Shown here one piece after another: positions 7,881-14,772 of a stretch of 33,213 nucleotides of DNA. The DNA is from Streptomyces albireticuli (lineage in GTDB: Bacteria > Actinomycetota > Actinomycetes > Streptomycetales > Streptomycetaceae): NCBI RefSeq assembly GCF_021228125.1, contig NZ_JAJQQS010000032.1:1-33213 (forward strand), given 5' to 3'. Both the position numbers and the translations under genes were made by a program. The notes under the pieces were generated by a model. The model worked only from the letters and a program-made list of their open reading frames with translations, ran no database searches and was not told where the DNA came from. Position 1 is the stretch's first letter. Each line of letters begins with the position of its first letter.

Positions 7881-8542
7881 CAGGCGCTCACCTCCAGCTC
7901 GGAGCGGCGGACGGTGCGCATCAGGTTCTCGGCGCAGCCGCACGGCACTCGCAGATAGGTGGTGGTGTCGGCGGCCTCGGCGAGGGCCTGCGCGCCGGCG
8001 CCGAGGACCTGGTCGAGCTCGCCGAAGGTGGCGGCGCCCATGACGTCCCACTCCGTCATGCCCTGGGCGTGGGCGCGCTCCATCAGCTCGGCGCGCGCGG
8101 CCTCGGCCTGCTGGTCCTCGCCGATGCCCGGCATGAAGTTGAAGTGCTTGCCGCCGCAGGAGTAGCACGACGGCTCGTCGTCCTCCTGGTCGTCGGTGTA
8201 GCCGAACCGCTCGTCGTCCTCGTCGTCGCCAGCGTGGATGCCGGGGGCGCACTCCTCGTGGTCGGCACGGCCGCAGCCGCGGCAGGTGCGGCACATCTCC
8301 TCGACGAGGAGCACGGGGCGGCCTTCGTCGCCGGGCTGCTCGTAGCACTCGCCGCTGACCCCGGCGCCGTCGCAGGACGGGCACGGGTCGGCGCCGTCGA
8401 GGACGGGGGCGGGGAAGTCGGCGAACATCACCAGTTCGTCGGCCGCGTCGTCGCGTACGGCTTCGACGGCCTGGCGGTGGTTCTCTCCGGTCGCGGCGCG
8501 GCGGCGCGTGGCGTCGCCCTTGCGGGCGTGGTTACGGACCAT
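7880..8542 (-). CDS. Cys-rich DnaJ-type zinc-finger-like protein, first gene of the operon
   Basis: The 220-residue product contains CPSCDGAG, CRTCRGCG and CYSCGG, repeats of the CxxCxGxG type found in the DnaJ zinc domain, separated by an acidic stretch (DDEDDERFGYTDDQEDD). The C-terminal part is helical and ends with another CGC. It has no J domain, so it is not a DnaJ homologue as a whole. Metal binding and a chaperone-like or scaffold role are inferred only from the knuckles. It heads the leftward run that ends at 6918. Confidence 0.75.
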   Translation of the reverse strand: MVRNHARKGDATRRRAATGENHRQAVEAVRDDAADELVMFADFPAPVLDGADPCPSCDGAGVSGECYEQPGDEGRPVLLVEEMCRTCRGCGRADHEECAPGIHAGDDEDDERFGYTDDQEDDEPSCYSCGGKHFNFMPGIGEDQQAEAARAELMERAHAQGMTEWDVMGAATFGELDQVLGAGAQALAEAADTTTYLRVPCGCAENLMRTVRRSELEVSA

Positions 8543-8812
8543 GGCTCAACTCCTGTTTCCGGCGCGCACGGTCCCGTGACCCTCGCGCGCCCGACAGGCG
8601 AGCACGATGGGGTGGTGATCCTCTGCGTTGATGCGGTGCACCTGGGGCCGTCGTCGCCCCGTGGTCACGGGCCGGGGGCTGGGCCGGGCCGACACAGTGG
8701 CGGCCATCGCCCGTCACGATACCGGGCTTTGAGACCCGGGATCTCTCAAGAGACCTTTGTCCGTTTCCGGCATACGCGACCGGGCACCGCGCGTGCCGTC
8801 AGGGTACGCGCC
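8543..8812. promoter_or_regulatory. Intergenic region between two leftward operons
   Basis: No convincing gene is seen in these 270 bases. They include a short hairpin near 8725 (CGGGCTTTGAGACCCG) and a somewhat AT-richer stretch around 8735-8775, the most likely place for the promoter of the five-gene operon. No clear consensus boxes were identified. Confidence 0.4.
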
Positions 8813-9106
8813 CTAGGCGGCGCTGGGGTAGGCAGCGAGGAGGGCAGCAAGGTCTTCGGCGCGGGCGGCGGTCTGCTCGGCCTCGGCGGCGCGGGCGGCT
8901 TCGCCGGCGTCCCGGGCTTTGACCACGCGGACGTATCCCCATACGGCGTCGTCGCCTTCGATCTGGTCCGGTCGCAGGGTTCCGGGGAAGACGGCCAAGG
9001 CGGGGTTGTCCGGCTCGCTCTCGACCCACTGGGCGCCGACGACGGTGAAGTTCCGCGCGGGGCGTAGGTCCTCGGTCTCCGCCGCCTTGTGCTGCGTGGT
9101 GGTCAT
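8813..9106 (-). CDS. Hypothetical 97-residue protein
   Basis: Begins MTTTQHKAAETEDLRPARNF. The first half is beta-like (FTVVGAQWVESEPDNPALAVF, AVWGYVRVVKA); the second is a strongly predicted Ala/Glu helix (DAGEAARAAEAEQTAARAED). No known family. It is separated from upstream genes by a 105-nt gap with a long hairpin, so it may be under partial separate control. Confidence 0.65.
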   Translation of the reverse strand: MTTTQHKAAETEDLRPARNFTVVGAQWVESEPDNPALAVFPGTLRPDQIEGDDAVWGYVRVVKARDAGEAARAAEAEQTAARAEDLAALLAAYPSAA

Positions 9107-9134
9107 GGGGTCGTGTCTCCTGTGGTCGGTGGGG

Positions 9135-9195
9135 CGTGGGGGAGGAAGCCGGTCGGGCCCGCGCGGGGCGGGGTGGCGGCGTGTCCTCCCCCACG
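9135..9195. terminator. Long-loop hairpin between genes
   Basis: CGTGGGGGAGGA and TCCTCCCCCACG form a perfect 12-bp stem with a 37-nt loop in the gap between two leftward genes. It could be an attenuator or an RNA-processing signal; there is no T run. Confidence 0.45.
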
Positions 9196-9211
9196 GGTCA
9201 CGGGGTGGTGG

Positions 9212-9568
9212 TCACAGTCCGGCGGGGAGCGGGCGCAGGTCGAGCCGCAGGGCGAACGGCGTGGCCTCGGTGCCCTCGTAGTCGGGGTGCTGCTCGTAGA
9301 GCAGCGCGAAGGTGTCGGCGATGTACTCCGCCAGGTGTCGCTCGGCCTGGAAGCTCATCGGGCGGAAGCGCGCCGAGACGTACCGGGCGGCGCCGCCCAC
9401 CCCGTCGTCGATGCGCTCGATGCCGCAGACGTCCGGCGCGTACCCGGGGGTGAGGACGAACTCGACGTGCGTCGCGTCCTCGTAGAGGTCGTGGGCGGCG
9501 TCGGCGATCTCGGCGACCAGCTCGGCCGCCGTCTCCGTGGTCGCCGGGGCGATCGTCATCGTGGTCAT
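9212..9568 (-). CDS. Hypothetical 118-residue protein
   Basis: Start ATG 9568 (MTTMTIAP) overlaps the stop of the upstream gene by four bases. The product has an N-terminal helix, then THVEFVLTPGYAPDVCGIERIDDG and a segment with conserved-looking aromatics and His (RFRPMSFQAERHLAEYIADTFALLYEQHPDYEG). It looks like a folded alpha/beta protein. No family was recognised and no catalytic motif is evident. Confidence 0.65.
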   Translation of the reverse strand: MTTMTIAPATTETAAELVAEIADAAHDLYEDATHVEFVLTPGYAPDVCGIERIDDGVGGAARYVSARFRPMSFQAERHLAEYIADTFALLYEQHPDYEGTEATPFALRLDLRPLPAGL

Positions 9569-9828
9569 CGGCGCACCTCCCCACGGGCGGCGGCCATACG
9601 GTCGAGGTAGTCGTTCCACTGCCGGGCCAGGGCCGGCGCCGCTTCGCGGCCCTCCGGGGAGCGCAGCAGACCGAGCACCCGCTGGACGTACTGCGTCTCC
9701 CGGAGGCCGTGCTGCTCGCGCAGCTCCCGGACGATGTGGCCGGGTATCCGGCCCGGGGCGTGGCGGTGCGCCGTTGCGAGAAGCAGCAGGTCATCGCCGC
9801 TCAGGCGCGCCGTTATGGTGGTGCTCAT
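9565..9828 (-). CDS. DUF3263-like small helical protein
   Basis: The 87-residue product follows the pattern of actinobacterial DUF3263 proteins: an N-terminal LSGDDLLLLA helix, the PGRIPGHIVRELREQHGL segment, TQYVQRVLGLLRSPEG, then a basic end. That family looks like a small sigma-region-4-type or helix-turn-helix DNA-binding module; its function is not established. The gene is first in a leftward operon facing a shared low-GC promoter region. Assignment is from sequence pattern only. Confidence 0.65.
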   Translation of the reverse strand: MSTTITARLSGDDLLLLATAHRHAPGRIPGHIVRELREQHGLRETQYVQRVLGLLRSPEGREAAPALARQWNDYLDRMAAARGEVRR

Positions 9829-10004
9829 CAGGTGGTTCCTTGGTTGGGTTCGTGCCTGTGTGGGGCGTTTCCGGTGGTCCAGACCGGGGCGCCCCGTTTT
9901 CGTCGTAGCCTCACGCTACCACGAAATCAAAGCGCACTTCAAAGTTCGCTTTCTTTTCGCGATTCGCTTCGAAGTCGGCTTTGAATCGCGCTACGCTCCG
10001 CCGT
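9829..10004. promoter_or_regulatory. Divergent promoter region with inverted repeat
   Basis: This segment is markedly less GC-rich than its surroundings. TCAAAGCGCACTTCAAAG (9927-9944) and CTTCGAAGTCGGCTTTGA (9967-9984) are inverted copies matching at 15 of 18 positions, with further TTCGCTTT/GATTCGCTTC-type half-sites between them. It separates leftward and rightward operons. The rightward gene starts with no Shine-Dalgarno sequence and has TACGCT a few bases before its ATG, suggesting a leaderless mRNA. An operator for a dimeric repressor, perhaps one of the flanking gene products, is likely. Confidence 0.65.
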
Positions 10005-10295
10005 ATGACCCAGAGCACGGAACCAACTGACGATCTTGATCCGGTGCGCGCGGCCAAGGAGGCGTACAAGCGGGCGGAGTCCGCGCTGTACGACGAGATC
10101 CGCTCGGCGTACAAGCGCGACTCCTCGCACGGGCGGATGGCGCGGATCGGCACGGCCGCCGACCTGACCTCGACCCGGATCGGGCAGATCGTGAACCCCG
10201 AGCGGTACCAGGCGCAGCGCCAGAAGTACGCGGCCAAGCGGCGCAACGCCGCCGCCATGGAGGCCGTCGACGTGGAGCGGGAGGGAGCAGCATGA
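10005..10295 (+). CDS. Small helix-turn-helix-like protein, possible autoregulator
   Basis: The 96-residue product has an N-terminal helical part (AAKEAYKRAESALYDEI) and RMARIGTAADLTSTRIGQIVNPERY, which fits a helix-turn-helix with recognition helix STRIGQIV. ATG 10005 has no ribosome-binding site and sits directly after a probable -10 element, so leaderless translation is likely. The inverted repeat upstream is the obvious candidate operator. It begins a run of five overlapping genes. Confidence 0.65.
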   Translation: MTQSTEPTDDLDPVRAAKEAYKRAESALYDEIRSAYKRDSSHGRMARIGTAADLTSTRIGQIVNPERYQAQRQKYAAKRRNAAAMEAVDVEREGAA

Positions 10296-10642
10296 GCACC
10301 GCAGCGGCGCAGCCGGTACCCCACTCGCCGTGGCCGATCGAGCGCAGCTCGCGCGGTCTGCTCGCCGCGCTCGACGGCGAGGCCCGTAGCCGTTTCATCT
10401 CCGAGCTACTGGCGACGGGACCGGGTGAGACCGAGAACGTGATCGCCCGGTGGTGGGCCGAGGCCGTACGGCAGGCCGCCGGCGAAGTCTCCGCAGGCAG
10501 CGTGACCGCCTTGTTCGTGGAGCGGATCATCGGCGGCGGCACGGTCGACTGGGACGACATGGCCGTTCAGCGGCGGCAGCGCGGGGCCCGGTTCATCGAC
10601 TGGGATGCCATCGACCGCGCGCGGGCGGCGGCGGGCCGGTGA
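10292..10642 (+). CDS. Hypothetical 116-residue protein
   Basis: ATG 10292 overlaps the previous stop (ATGA). Mostly helical, with ENVIARWWAEAVRQAAGE in the middle and two similar Trp/Asp motifs near the end (TVDWDDM and RFIDWDAIDRAR). The second gene of a coupled pair behind an HTH protein could suggest toxin-antitoxin organisation, but no toxin family was recognised, so this is not claimed. Confidence 0.65.
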   Translation: MSTAAAQPVPHSPWPIERSSRGLLAALDGEARSRFISELLATGPGETENVIARWWAEAVRQAAGEVSAGSVTALFVERIIGGGTVDWDDMAVQRRQRGARFIDWDAIDRARAAAGR

Positions 10643-10962
10643 ACGGAGCCGAGGACGAGCCCGAGGGGTGGCCGGTCGTCCCCTCGCCCGACGCCTACGA
10701 CGTGCTGGGCGTGGCCGCCGCCGGGACCGCGGAGGCGTTCTCCGCGTTCATCGCGATGACGGTCGCGATCTCCGAGGCACACGAGATGGGCATCCAGCCG
10801 CCCGGCGCCCGGCCGACCGGCGTCGAGGGACAGTGGACCATCGACCTGCCGCACGGGTGGGGCATCGCGTCCTACACCTACACCGGCAAGCCCCCGACCA
10901 TCGTCGACCAGGTCGTGATGCCCGGCCTCGACGAAGGGGACGACGGTGCCGACTCCCGGTGA
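10639..10962 (+). CDS. Hypothetical 107-residue protein, GTG start
   Basis: GTG 10639 overlaps the previous stop as GTGA. The sequence includes EAFSAFIAMTVAISEAHEMG and a beta-like segment (EGQWTIDLPHGWGIASYTYTG). No signal peptide, no known domain. It overlaps the next gene by 17 bases. Confidence 0.6.
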   Translation: MNGAEDEPEGWPVVPSPDAYDVLGVAAAGTAEAFSAFIAMTVAISEAHEMGIQPPGARPTGVEGQWTIDLPHGWGIASYTYTGKPPTIVDQVVMPGLDEGDDGADSR

Positions 10963-11182
10963 CCTCAAGCGCACTGCGCTGCGCAACCGCGAGCGCGCCG
11001 TTGCCGCCGAGCTGGAGGCGCTGTACGGGCGTGAGGACCCGGAGGACGCCGCCGAGCTCGCGCGTATCCGTGCGCTCCCCCAGGCCGACCGCTTTCCCCT
11101 TGCCCTCGACTTCATCGCCCGTCGCACCACCCGCTCCACCCTTACGGACACACAGACTCAGACTGACAGGAGCACGCCTTGA
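10946..11182 (+). CDS. Small charged helical protein, GTG start
   Basis: The 78-residue product is rich in Arg, Glu and Leu (LKRTALRNRERAVAAELEAL) and forms one long predicted helix followed by a Thr-rich tail. GTG 10946 has GGGG seven bases upstream within the preceding gene. Its stop overlaps the next TTG start. Function unknown. Confidence 0.55.
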   Translation: MPTPGDLKRTALRNRERAVAAELEALYGREDPEDAAELARIRALPQADRFPLALDFIARRTTRSTLTDTQTQTDRSTP

Positions 11183-11784
11183 ACTGGACCCCCACCACCC
11201 TCGTGCACATCGACGAGGCGACCGATCTCGACCGCGCCTCGGACGGCCGCTCCCGCTATGGCGTCTATCTCCGTCAGCAGGACCCCAAGGCGTGGTTCAT
11301 GGACGAGGAGGAGGCCCGGGACCCGGGCGTGTTCGTCCGCTTCGCCTGGACGGCCGGCACCGGCCCCATCATGTCTCCGGCCTACGCCGTGGTGCGCCCC
11401 GATCTCGACATCCGCCTGACGCGCGCCGAGGAGGACGGCTCCCTCCTCGTCCTCATCGACGTGCGCCTGCACCACGACTCGTTGGCCAAGGAGCACCGGC
11501 CCCCCTACCGGGTCGCCTCCTGGGAGACCGTCTCCGTCAGCGACAGCGGCGACTACCCGGCGCGCATCGAGCCGCAGAACGAGAGCCGGACCGCGCTGCT
11601 GGTCACCGTCACACTGCGCATCTCGGGTGCCACCTGGGACCTGTGGCAGCCCTCCGGGGAGCTGGACGGCGAGGCCCTGACCGACGACGCCAAGCAGGCC
11701 GTCCGGCGTCTCGCCGAACTCATCAACACCAATGCCGGACCGAAGGTCGCTGCCCTCCTCGGCAGCGAGTCCGGCCGCTGGTGA
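11179..11784 (+). CDS. Hypothetical 201-residue protein, TTG start
   Basis: TTG 11179 overlaps the preceding stop (TTGA) with ACAGGAG upstream. The product has several beta-strand-like segments (RSRYGVYLRQQ, GVFVRFAWTAG, SLLVLIDVRLHH, ALLVTVTLRIS) and a helical C-terminus (DAKQAVRRLAELINT), suggesting a beta-sandwich core. It is not recognised. It ends the rightward run of five coupled genes. Confidence 0.65.
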   Translation: MNWTPTTLVHIDEATDLDRASDGRSRYGVYLRQQDPKAWFMDEEEARDPGVFVRFAWTAGTGPIMSPAYAVVRPDLDIRLTRAEEDGSLLVLIDVRLHHDSLAKEHRPPYRVASWETVSVSDSGDYPARIEPQNESRTALLVTVTLRISGATWDLWQPSGELDGEALTDDAKQAVRRLAELINTNAGPKVAALLGSESGRW

Positions 11785-11849
11785 AGGGCGTACTCGTCCT
11801 CGACATCGACGCCCCCGACGACAATCTCTGACCACCATCTTCCCGACCC

Positions 11850-11866
11850 GCAAGGGCACAGCGGGG
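11850..11866 (+). repeat. Dispersed 17-bp polar repeat, copy 3
   Basis: Exact copy of GCAAGGGCACAGCGGGG in a gene-free spacer. Confidence 0.85.
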
Positions 11867-11941
11867 AAGGCCAGCGCGGTGCGCGCGTGGTCGTCCGGCT
11901 GCGGGGTATAGATCGCCTCGACCGGGGTTCCGGTGAGCATG

Positions 11942-11973
11942 CGGCCCCGGCCTGAAACATCAGGCCGGGGCCG
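11942..11973. terminator. Strong hairpin terminator
   Basis: CGGCCCCGGCCTGA and TCAGGCCGGGGCCG form a perfect 14-bp stem around AACA. It closes the rightward run of genes ending at 11784 and insulates the following unit. Confidence 0.8.
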
Positions 11974-12000
11974 TTCCGTGTCCGTCATCGTCACGGCGGC

Positions 12001-12071
12001 GAAGGTAATGCACAGGGTGTGCCGGAGCCGGGCGCGCGCCGATCAGCCGGGCTGATCGAATATCTTGCTCC
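12001..12071. repeat. Complex direct repeat, left copy
   Basis: Contains a 24-base block identical to the right copy, within which GCACA and TGTGC form a small hairpin, then a 15-base variable spacer, the 19-nt palindrome CGATCAGCCGGGCTGATCG (12040-12058), and the identical flank AATATCTTGCTCC. It lies after a terminator and upstream of the small gene at 12141. Confidence 0.85.
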
Positions 12072-12140
12072 CCGGTCGTGGTGATCGTGATCTTCGGCGA
12101 TCTGCTGATCGCGAGCGGCGGGCCAGGGAAGGATGGGCCC

Positions 12141-12371
12141 ATGGACCAGCAGCGAATAGACCTCGATGACCCGACGGTGCGGGCCGCGCTACAGGCGATG
12201 CGACGGCACCTGAACACCACAGCGGCGGCCATGACCGCGGCCAACCCCCATGGCGCCAAGGAGTCGCTGAGCGCTTCCGCCCACGAAGCGCACCAGGCGC
12301 TCAAGGACGTCGGCCTGCTCGACCTTCCGGACGCGGTGCTGATGGACGCGGTACGAAGGCTTGATGAATGA
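12141..12371 (+). CDS. Small hypothetical protein inside the repeat-bounded unit
   Basis: The 76-residue product (MDQQRIDLDDPTVRAALQAM at its start) is helical with a His/Ala-rich middle; no known domain. ATG 12141 is preceded by GGAAGGA eight bases upstream. It is the only gene between the two complex repeats and has its own terminator, so the unit behaves like a self-contained cassette. Regulation by whatever binds the palindrome upstream is plausible. Confidence 0.7.
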   Translation: MDQQRIDLDDPTVRAALQAMRRHLNTTAAAMTAANPHGAKESLSASAHEAHQALKDVGLLDLPDAVLMDAVRRLDE

Positions 12372-12384
12372 ACGTGCCGCAACC

Positions 12385-12420
12385 AAGGAGGCCGCGCCCG
12401 AACCGGGGCGCGGCCTCCTT
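12385..12420 (+). terminator. Terminator of the repeat-bounded gene
   Basis: AAGGAGGCCGCGCCC pairs perfectly with GGGCGCGGCCTCCTT (15 bp, 6-nt loop), 14 bases after the stop codon. Confidence 0.85.
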
Positions 12421-12446
12421 GCGTACGTTCACGTGCGGGCTCGGCA

Positions 12447-12505
12447 GAAGGTAATGCACAGGGTGTGCCGACACCGATCAGGTACCTGATCGAATATCTT
12501 GCTCC
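12447..12505. repeat. Complex direct repeat, right copy
   Basis: The 24-base block and AATATCTTGCTCC flank are identical to the left copy, but the spacer is 4 bases instead of 15 and the palindrome core differs: CGATCAGGTACCTGATCG (12475-12492). The arms CGATCAG/CTGATCG are kept while the centre changes compensatorily, which argues for selection on symmetry. It overlaps the last codons of the leftward kinase gene. Confidence 0.85.
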
Positions 12506-13410
12506 GCCTTCGTCTGCGCGGTCGGTCGGCCGAGCGATTCCGCAACGGCGGCAGCGGTCGGACGGGCGGACGGGTCGTCAGCCAGACAGGCGGCGATCAG
12601 GTCCTCGATCGCGAGGAAGTGCCACGGGCGTACGGCGGCCAGGTCGCGGAGGCGGTCTCCGTCGGCGATGTCGCGGAGCATCCCGGCCCGGCCTCCGTCG
12701 ACGTCGCGGTACGCGACGGGGCGCTCGCCCGTCCAGCACCAGAACAAGGTGGCGCCGAGCGCCCACATGTCGGCCGGCGGGAGCGTCTGGACGTGGACGT
12801 GTTCGCCGGTGGCCAGGAGTTCGGCGGCCACCTCCGGCGCGGTGGTGTGTGTGAGCGCGCCCCGGTACGGGACGCGGGCCGCGTGTTCTTCCGGTCCGCA
12901 GGCGAGGGCGTAGTCGAGTAGCACGCCGACGCCGTCGGGCGTGACGCGGATGTTCGTCGGCTGCACGTCGGCGTGCGTGAAGCGCACGGCGTGGAGCTCG
13001 GCGAGGGCGCCGGCCAAGGTGACCGTCACGGTGGTCAAGAGGTTCCGGGCGGCGGGGGTGTCGTCGTCGCGGGCGTGCGCGAGGGCGGGCCACATGGCGC
13101 TGCCGTCGATCCAGCGGGCGGCGACCCAGCGGGCGCCCGGCGGGGAGGTCTTGGCGGCGGCGAAGTACGTGCGGTCGATGGCGCCGAGTGCGGTGAGCCG
13201 CTGGAGGACCGACGCCTCGCGTTCGATCTCGCGCTCCTTGTCCCTGCTGTGGCCGTCGCTGGTTTCGTGGTTCGCCTTCACCACGTACGTGCCGGCGGAC
13301 GTGGTGACCTTCCACGCGGTCGAGCCGCGCCGGTCCGATACCACCGTGGACGAGATCAGCGTCTCGTCCACCGCCGTCGTGAACTGCTCGACCGGGTGGC
13401 TGTCAGTCAT
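12478..13410 (-). CDS. Ser/Thr protein kinase-like protein
   Basis: The 310-residue product has the main kinase motifs: the VVK lysine at 45, a candidate helix-C Glu near 62-64, the catalytic loop HADVQPTN (His146, Asp148, Asn153), a DYA replacing DFG at 166, an APE motif at 191-193, and DMWALG for the helix-F region at 214. There is no transmembrane helix or extracellular domain, so it is a soluble kinase-only protein. Lack of the Arg of HRD and the changed DFG make it a divergent kinase; phosphotransfer to small molecules is also possible. It is last in a five-gene leftward operon, and its start overlaps the preceding gene by eight bases. The last residues (after about 300) are encoded by the complex repeat and may have been altered when that repeat arrived. 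Confidence 0.85.
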   Translation of the reverse strand: MTDSHPVEQFTTAVDETLISSTVVSDRRGSTAWKVTTSAGTYVVKANHETSDGHSRDKEREIEREASVLQRLTALGAIDRTYFAAAKTSPPGARWVAARWIDGSAMWPALAHARDDDTPAARNLLTTVTVTLAGALAELHAVRFTHADVQPTNIRVTPDGVGVLLDYALACGPEEHAARVPYRGALTHTTAPEVAAELLATGEHVHVQTLPPADMWALGATLFWCWTGERPVAYRDVDGGRAGMLRDIADGDRLRDLAAVRPWHFLAIEDLIAACLADDPSARPTAAAVAESLGRPTAQTKAEQDIRSGT

Positions 13411-14116
13411 GCTGGTTTCCCCTCACCTGATGTGCGGCCCATGCCCGCACGCGGGTCCATGCGTGTTCGTCAACGCGCTCGCCACCGTCCAGGACATCGT
13501 CCAGGACATCGCGGTCGTCGTCGGTGGCCTCGGCGATGATGTCGCCGACGTCCGGATGGGACGTCAGCAGCTTCGGGTCACGGGCCCGTACGGCCGGGCG
13601 CAGCGACAGGAACGTGATCGGCGGGACGGGGACGGGGCGCCCGCGCCGGTCGGTGTCCGTCTCGCCCGCCCAGAACTTGCCGACCATCACGCCGACGGGC
13701 GCGTAGAGGAGTTTGAGGGCCCAGTGCGGCCACATCAGCGCTAGGCGCTGGTCCTCGGTCGGGGCGTCCCAGCGCACGGCGACGTTCTCGCACACCAGCG
13801 GTCCCAGGGTGCGGGCGCGGGCCCGTACGCGCTCGGCGGCCATGAGGCCGGCGGCGAACAGCCCGGCCTCGATGGCCTGGGGCACTGCGGTCTCGTCGGC
13901 GGGCTCCCACGCCTCCCACCGTGTCAGTTCCCGGGCCGTCGAGGGACTGAGGTAGGGGCAGTGGGCGGTCACGGCGGCGATGTACGGGCCGATGCGGTGG
14001 TGGATCTGGTCGGCGTCCGGGGTGGGCTCCGTCAGGCGCACGAGGGCGGAGACCGAGACGAGGCGGGCCCCGGAGCAGTCGCTACTCCGGGGCCCGCTGC
14101 TGCTGGTGGTGCTCAC
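13403..14116 (-). CDS. Conserved-looking protein of unknown function upstream of the kinase
   Basis: The 237-residue product starts at GTG 14116, overlapping the previous stop (GTGA). It has a central hydrophobic-aromatic stretch (LALMWPHWALKLLYAPVGVMVGKFWAGE) that looks like a folded core, helical flanks (IEAGLFAAGLMAAERVRAR) and an acidic C-terminal region (ATDDDRDVLDDVLDGGERVDE). No signal peptide. No family is recognised. Coupling to the kinase suggests a substrate, partner or regulator. Confidence 0.7.
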   Translation of the reverse strand: MSTTSSSGPRSSDCSGARLVSVSALVRLTEPTPDADQIHHRIGPYIAAVTAHCPYLSPSTARELTRWEAWEPADETAVPQAIEAGLFAAGLMAAERVRARARTLGPLVCENVAVRWDAPTEDQRLALMWPHWALKLLYAPVGVMVGKFWAGETDTDRRGRPVPVPPITFLSLRPAVRARDPKLLTSHPDVGDIIAEATDDDRDVLDDVLDGGERVDEHAWTRVRAWAAHQVRGNQHD

Positions 14117-14553
14117 GCGGTGGTGTCCTCGGTCAGGCTGCCGTCGCCGTCACCGCCGCCGGGGCCGCAGTTCCACGACGCCTCGATACGGCCTGTGGAG
14201 CGGTACAGCTCGTAGGCGGCCTGGTTGATGCTGCCGGTGGTGGCGGCGAACCAGATGACGGGCAGGGCGCCGAACCGGGCCTCGTAGTCGCTGGTCCACT
14301 GGATGGGGCCGCGGCCGAGGGTGGAGACGTGCGTGACCTGGCGCCCGGCGTTGTCGGTGCAGAACTGGGCGTACGCCTGGCGGTCGTCGCTCAGCCGGTG
14401 CCACGCCTCGTCGATCCGCCCGCTGAACATCGGCATGAACGAGGAGTCGCCGCGTCCGGTGCGGGCGGCGTGCAGCTGGAAGAACTTGCTCAACTCGGCG
14501 AGCGCCTGGCGCTCCGTGACGGACTCGACGTCCGTCGTGGTGATGGTGCTCAT
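14113..14553 (-). CDS. Small protein with an EAWHRL motif, kinase operon
   Basis: The 146-residue product contains SGRIDEAWHRLSDDRQAYAQFC, reminiscent of the D..WH..L....Y..FC pattern seen in glycine-rich-domain-type proteins, followed by VTHVS and aromatic-rich sequence, and an acidic Gly/Asp tail. His and Cys residues could bind a metal, but the resemblance is weak. ATG 14553 lies 30 bases after the upstream gene. It is coupled to the next gene. Confidence 0.65.
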   Translation of the reverse strand: MSTITTTDVESVTERQALAELSKFFQLHAARTGRGDSSFMPMFSGRIDEAWHRLSDDRQAYAQFCTDNAGRQVTHVSTLGRGPIQWTSDYEARFGALPVIWFAATTGSINQAAYELYRSTGRIEASWNCGPGGGDGDGSLTEDTTA

Positions 14554-14583
14554 CAGGGTGTTCCCCTTTCTCGTCGTACCGGG

Positions 14584-14772
14584 TCAGGAATCGATCGGTG
14601 TGCTGTCCGCCGCGACCGCCCGCACGGGCGTCTGGTCGGCGGCGGAGTCCAGGAGACGGCCGGCCTGGTCCTGGAGCACGGCGGCGGGGCCTGCCAGGCC
14701 GATCAGGAAGAGGGTGAGGGCGGCCCGTAACGGGTGGTCGACGATGCCGCTGCCGGTCGTCGTGCTCACCAT
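14584..14772 (-). CDS. 62-residue peptide-like protein with a hydrophobic segment
   Basis: The product has a short polar N-terminus, a hydrophobic run (RAALTLFLIGLAGPAAVL) and a polar C-terminal half ending in TPIDS. ATG 14772 overlaps the previous stop by seven bases, so translation is coupled. It could be a small membrane protein, a signalling or modified peptide precursor, or an unrelated accessory protein. It has no classic double-Gly leader and few Cys/Ser/Thr in clusters, so a RiPP precursor is only a possibility. Confidence 0.55.
   Translation of the reverse strand: MVSTTTGSGIVDHPLRAALTLFLIGLAGPAAVLQDQAGRLLDSAADQTPVRAVAADSTPIDS

Larger units (their letters stand above)
11785..12140. 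other. Non-coding spacer with repeat copy, terminator and complex repeat
   Basis: This 356-base stretch holds the 17-bp polar repeat at 11850, the terminator at 11942 and the first complex repeat at 12001. A leftward reading frame from about 11939 to 11822 has coding-like third positions but lacks a plausible end and is not called. No other gene is supported. Confidence 0.6.

Noticed and set aside
10292..10642. Toxin-antitoxin pair with the upstream HTH gene
   Set aside because: Organisation fits but no toxin or antitoxin family motif is visible.
11822..11994. Leftward coding-like stretch with high third-position GC, starting near 11939 or 11994
   Set aside because: It has no ribosome-binding site, runs antisense into the preceding gene without a sensible end, and includes the terminator and the polar repeat. 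It may be a gene remnant but is not supported as a gene.
12078..12140. Upstream in-frame start for the small repeat-bounded gene
   Set aside because: No ribosome-binding site and it would begin immediately beside the repeat; ATG 12141 has GGAAGGA.
14584..14772. Firm call of a RiPP precursor peptide
   Set aside because: No leader cleavage motif, no clustered modifiable residues and no recognised modifying cyclase or dehydratase nearby; kept only as a possibility.
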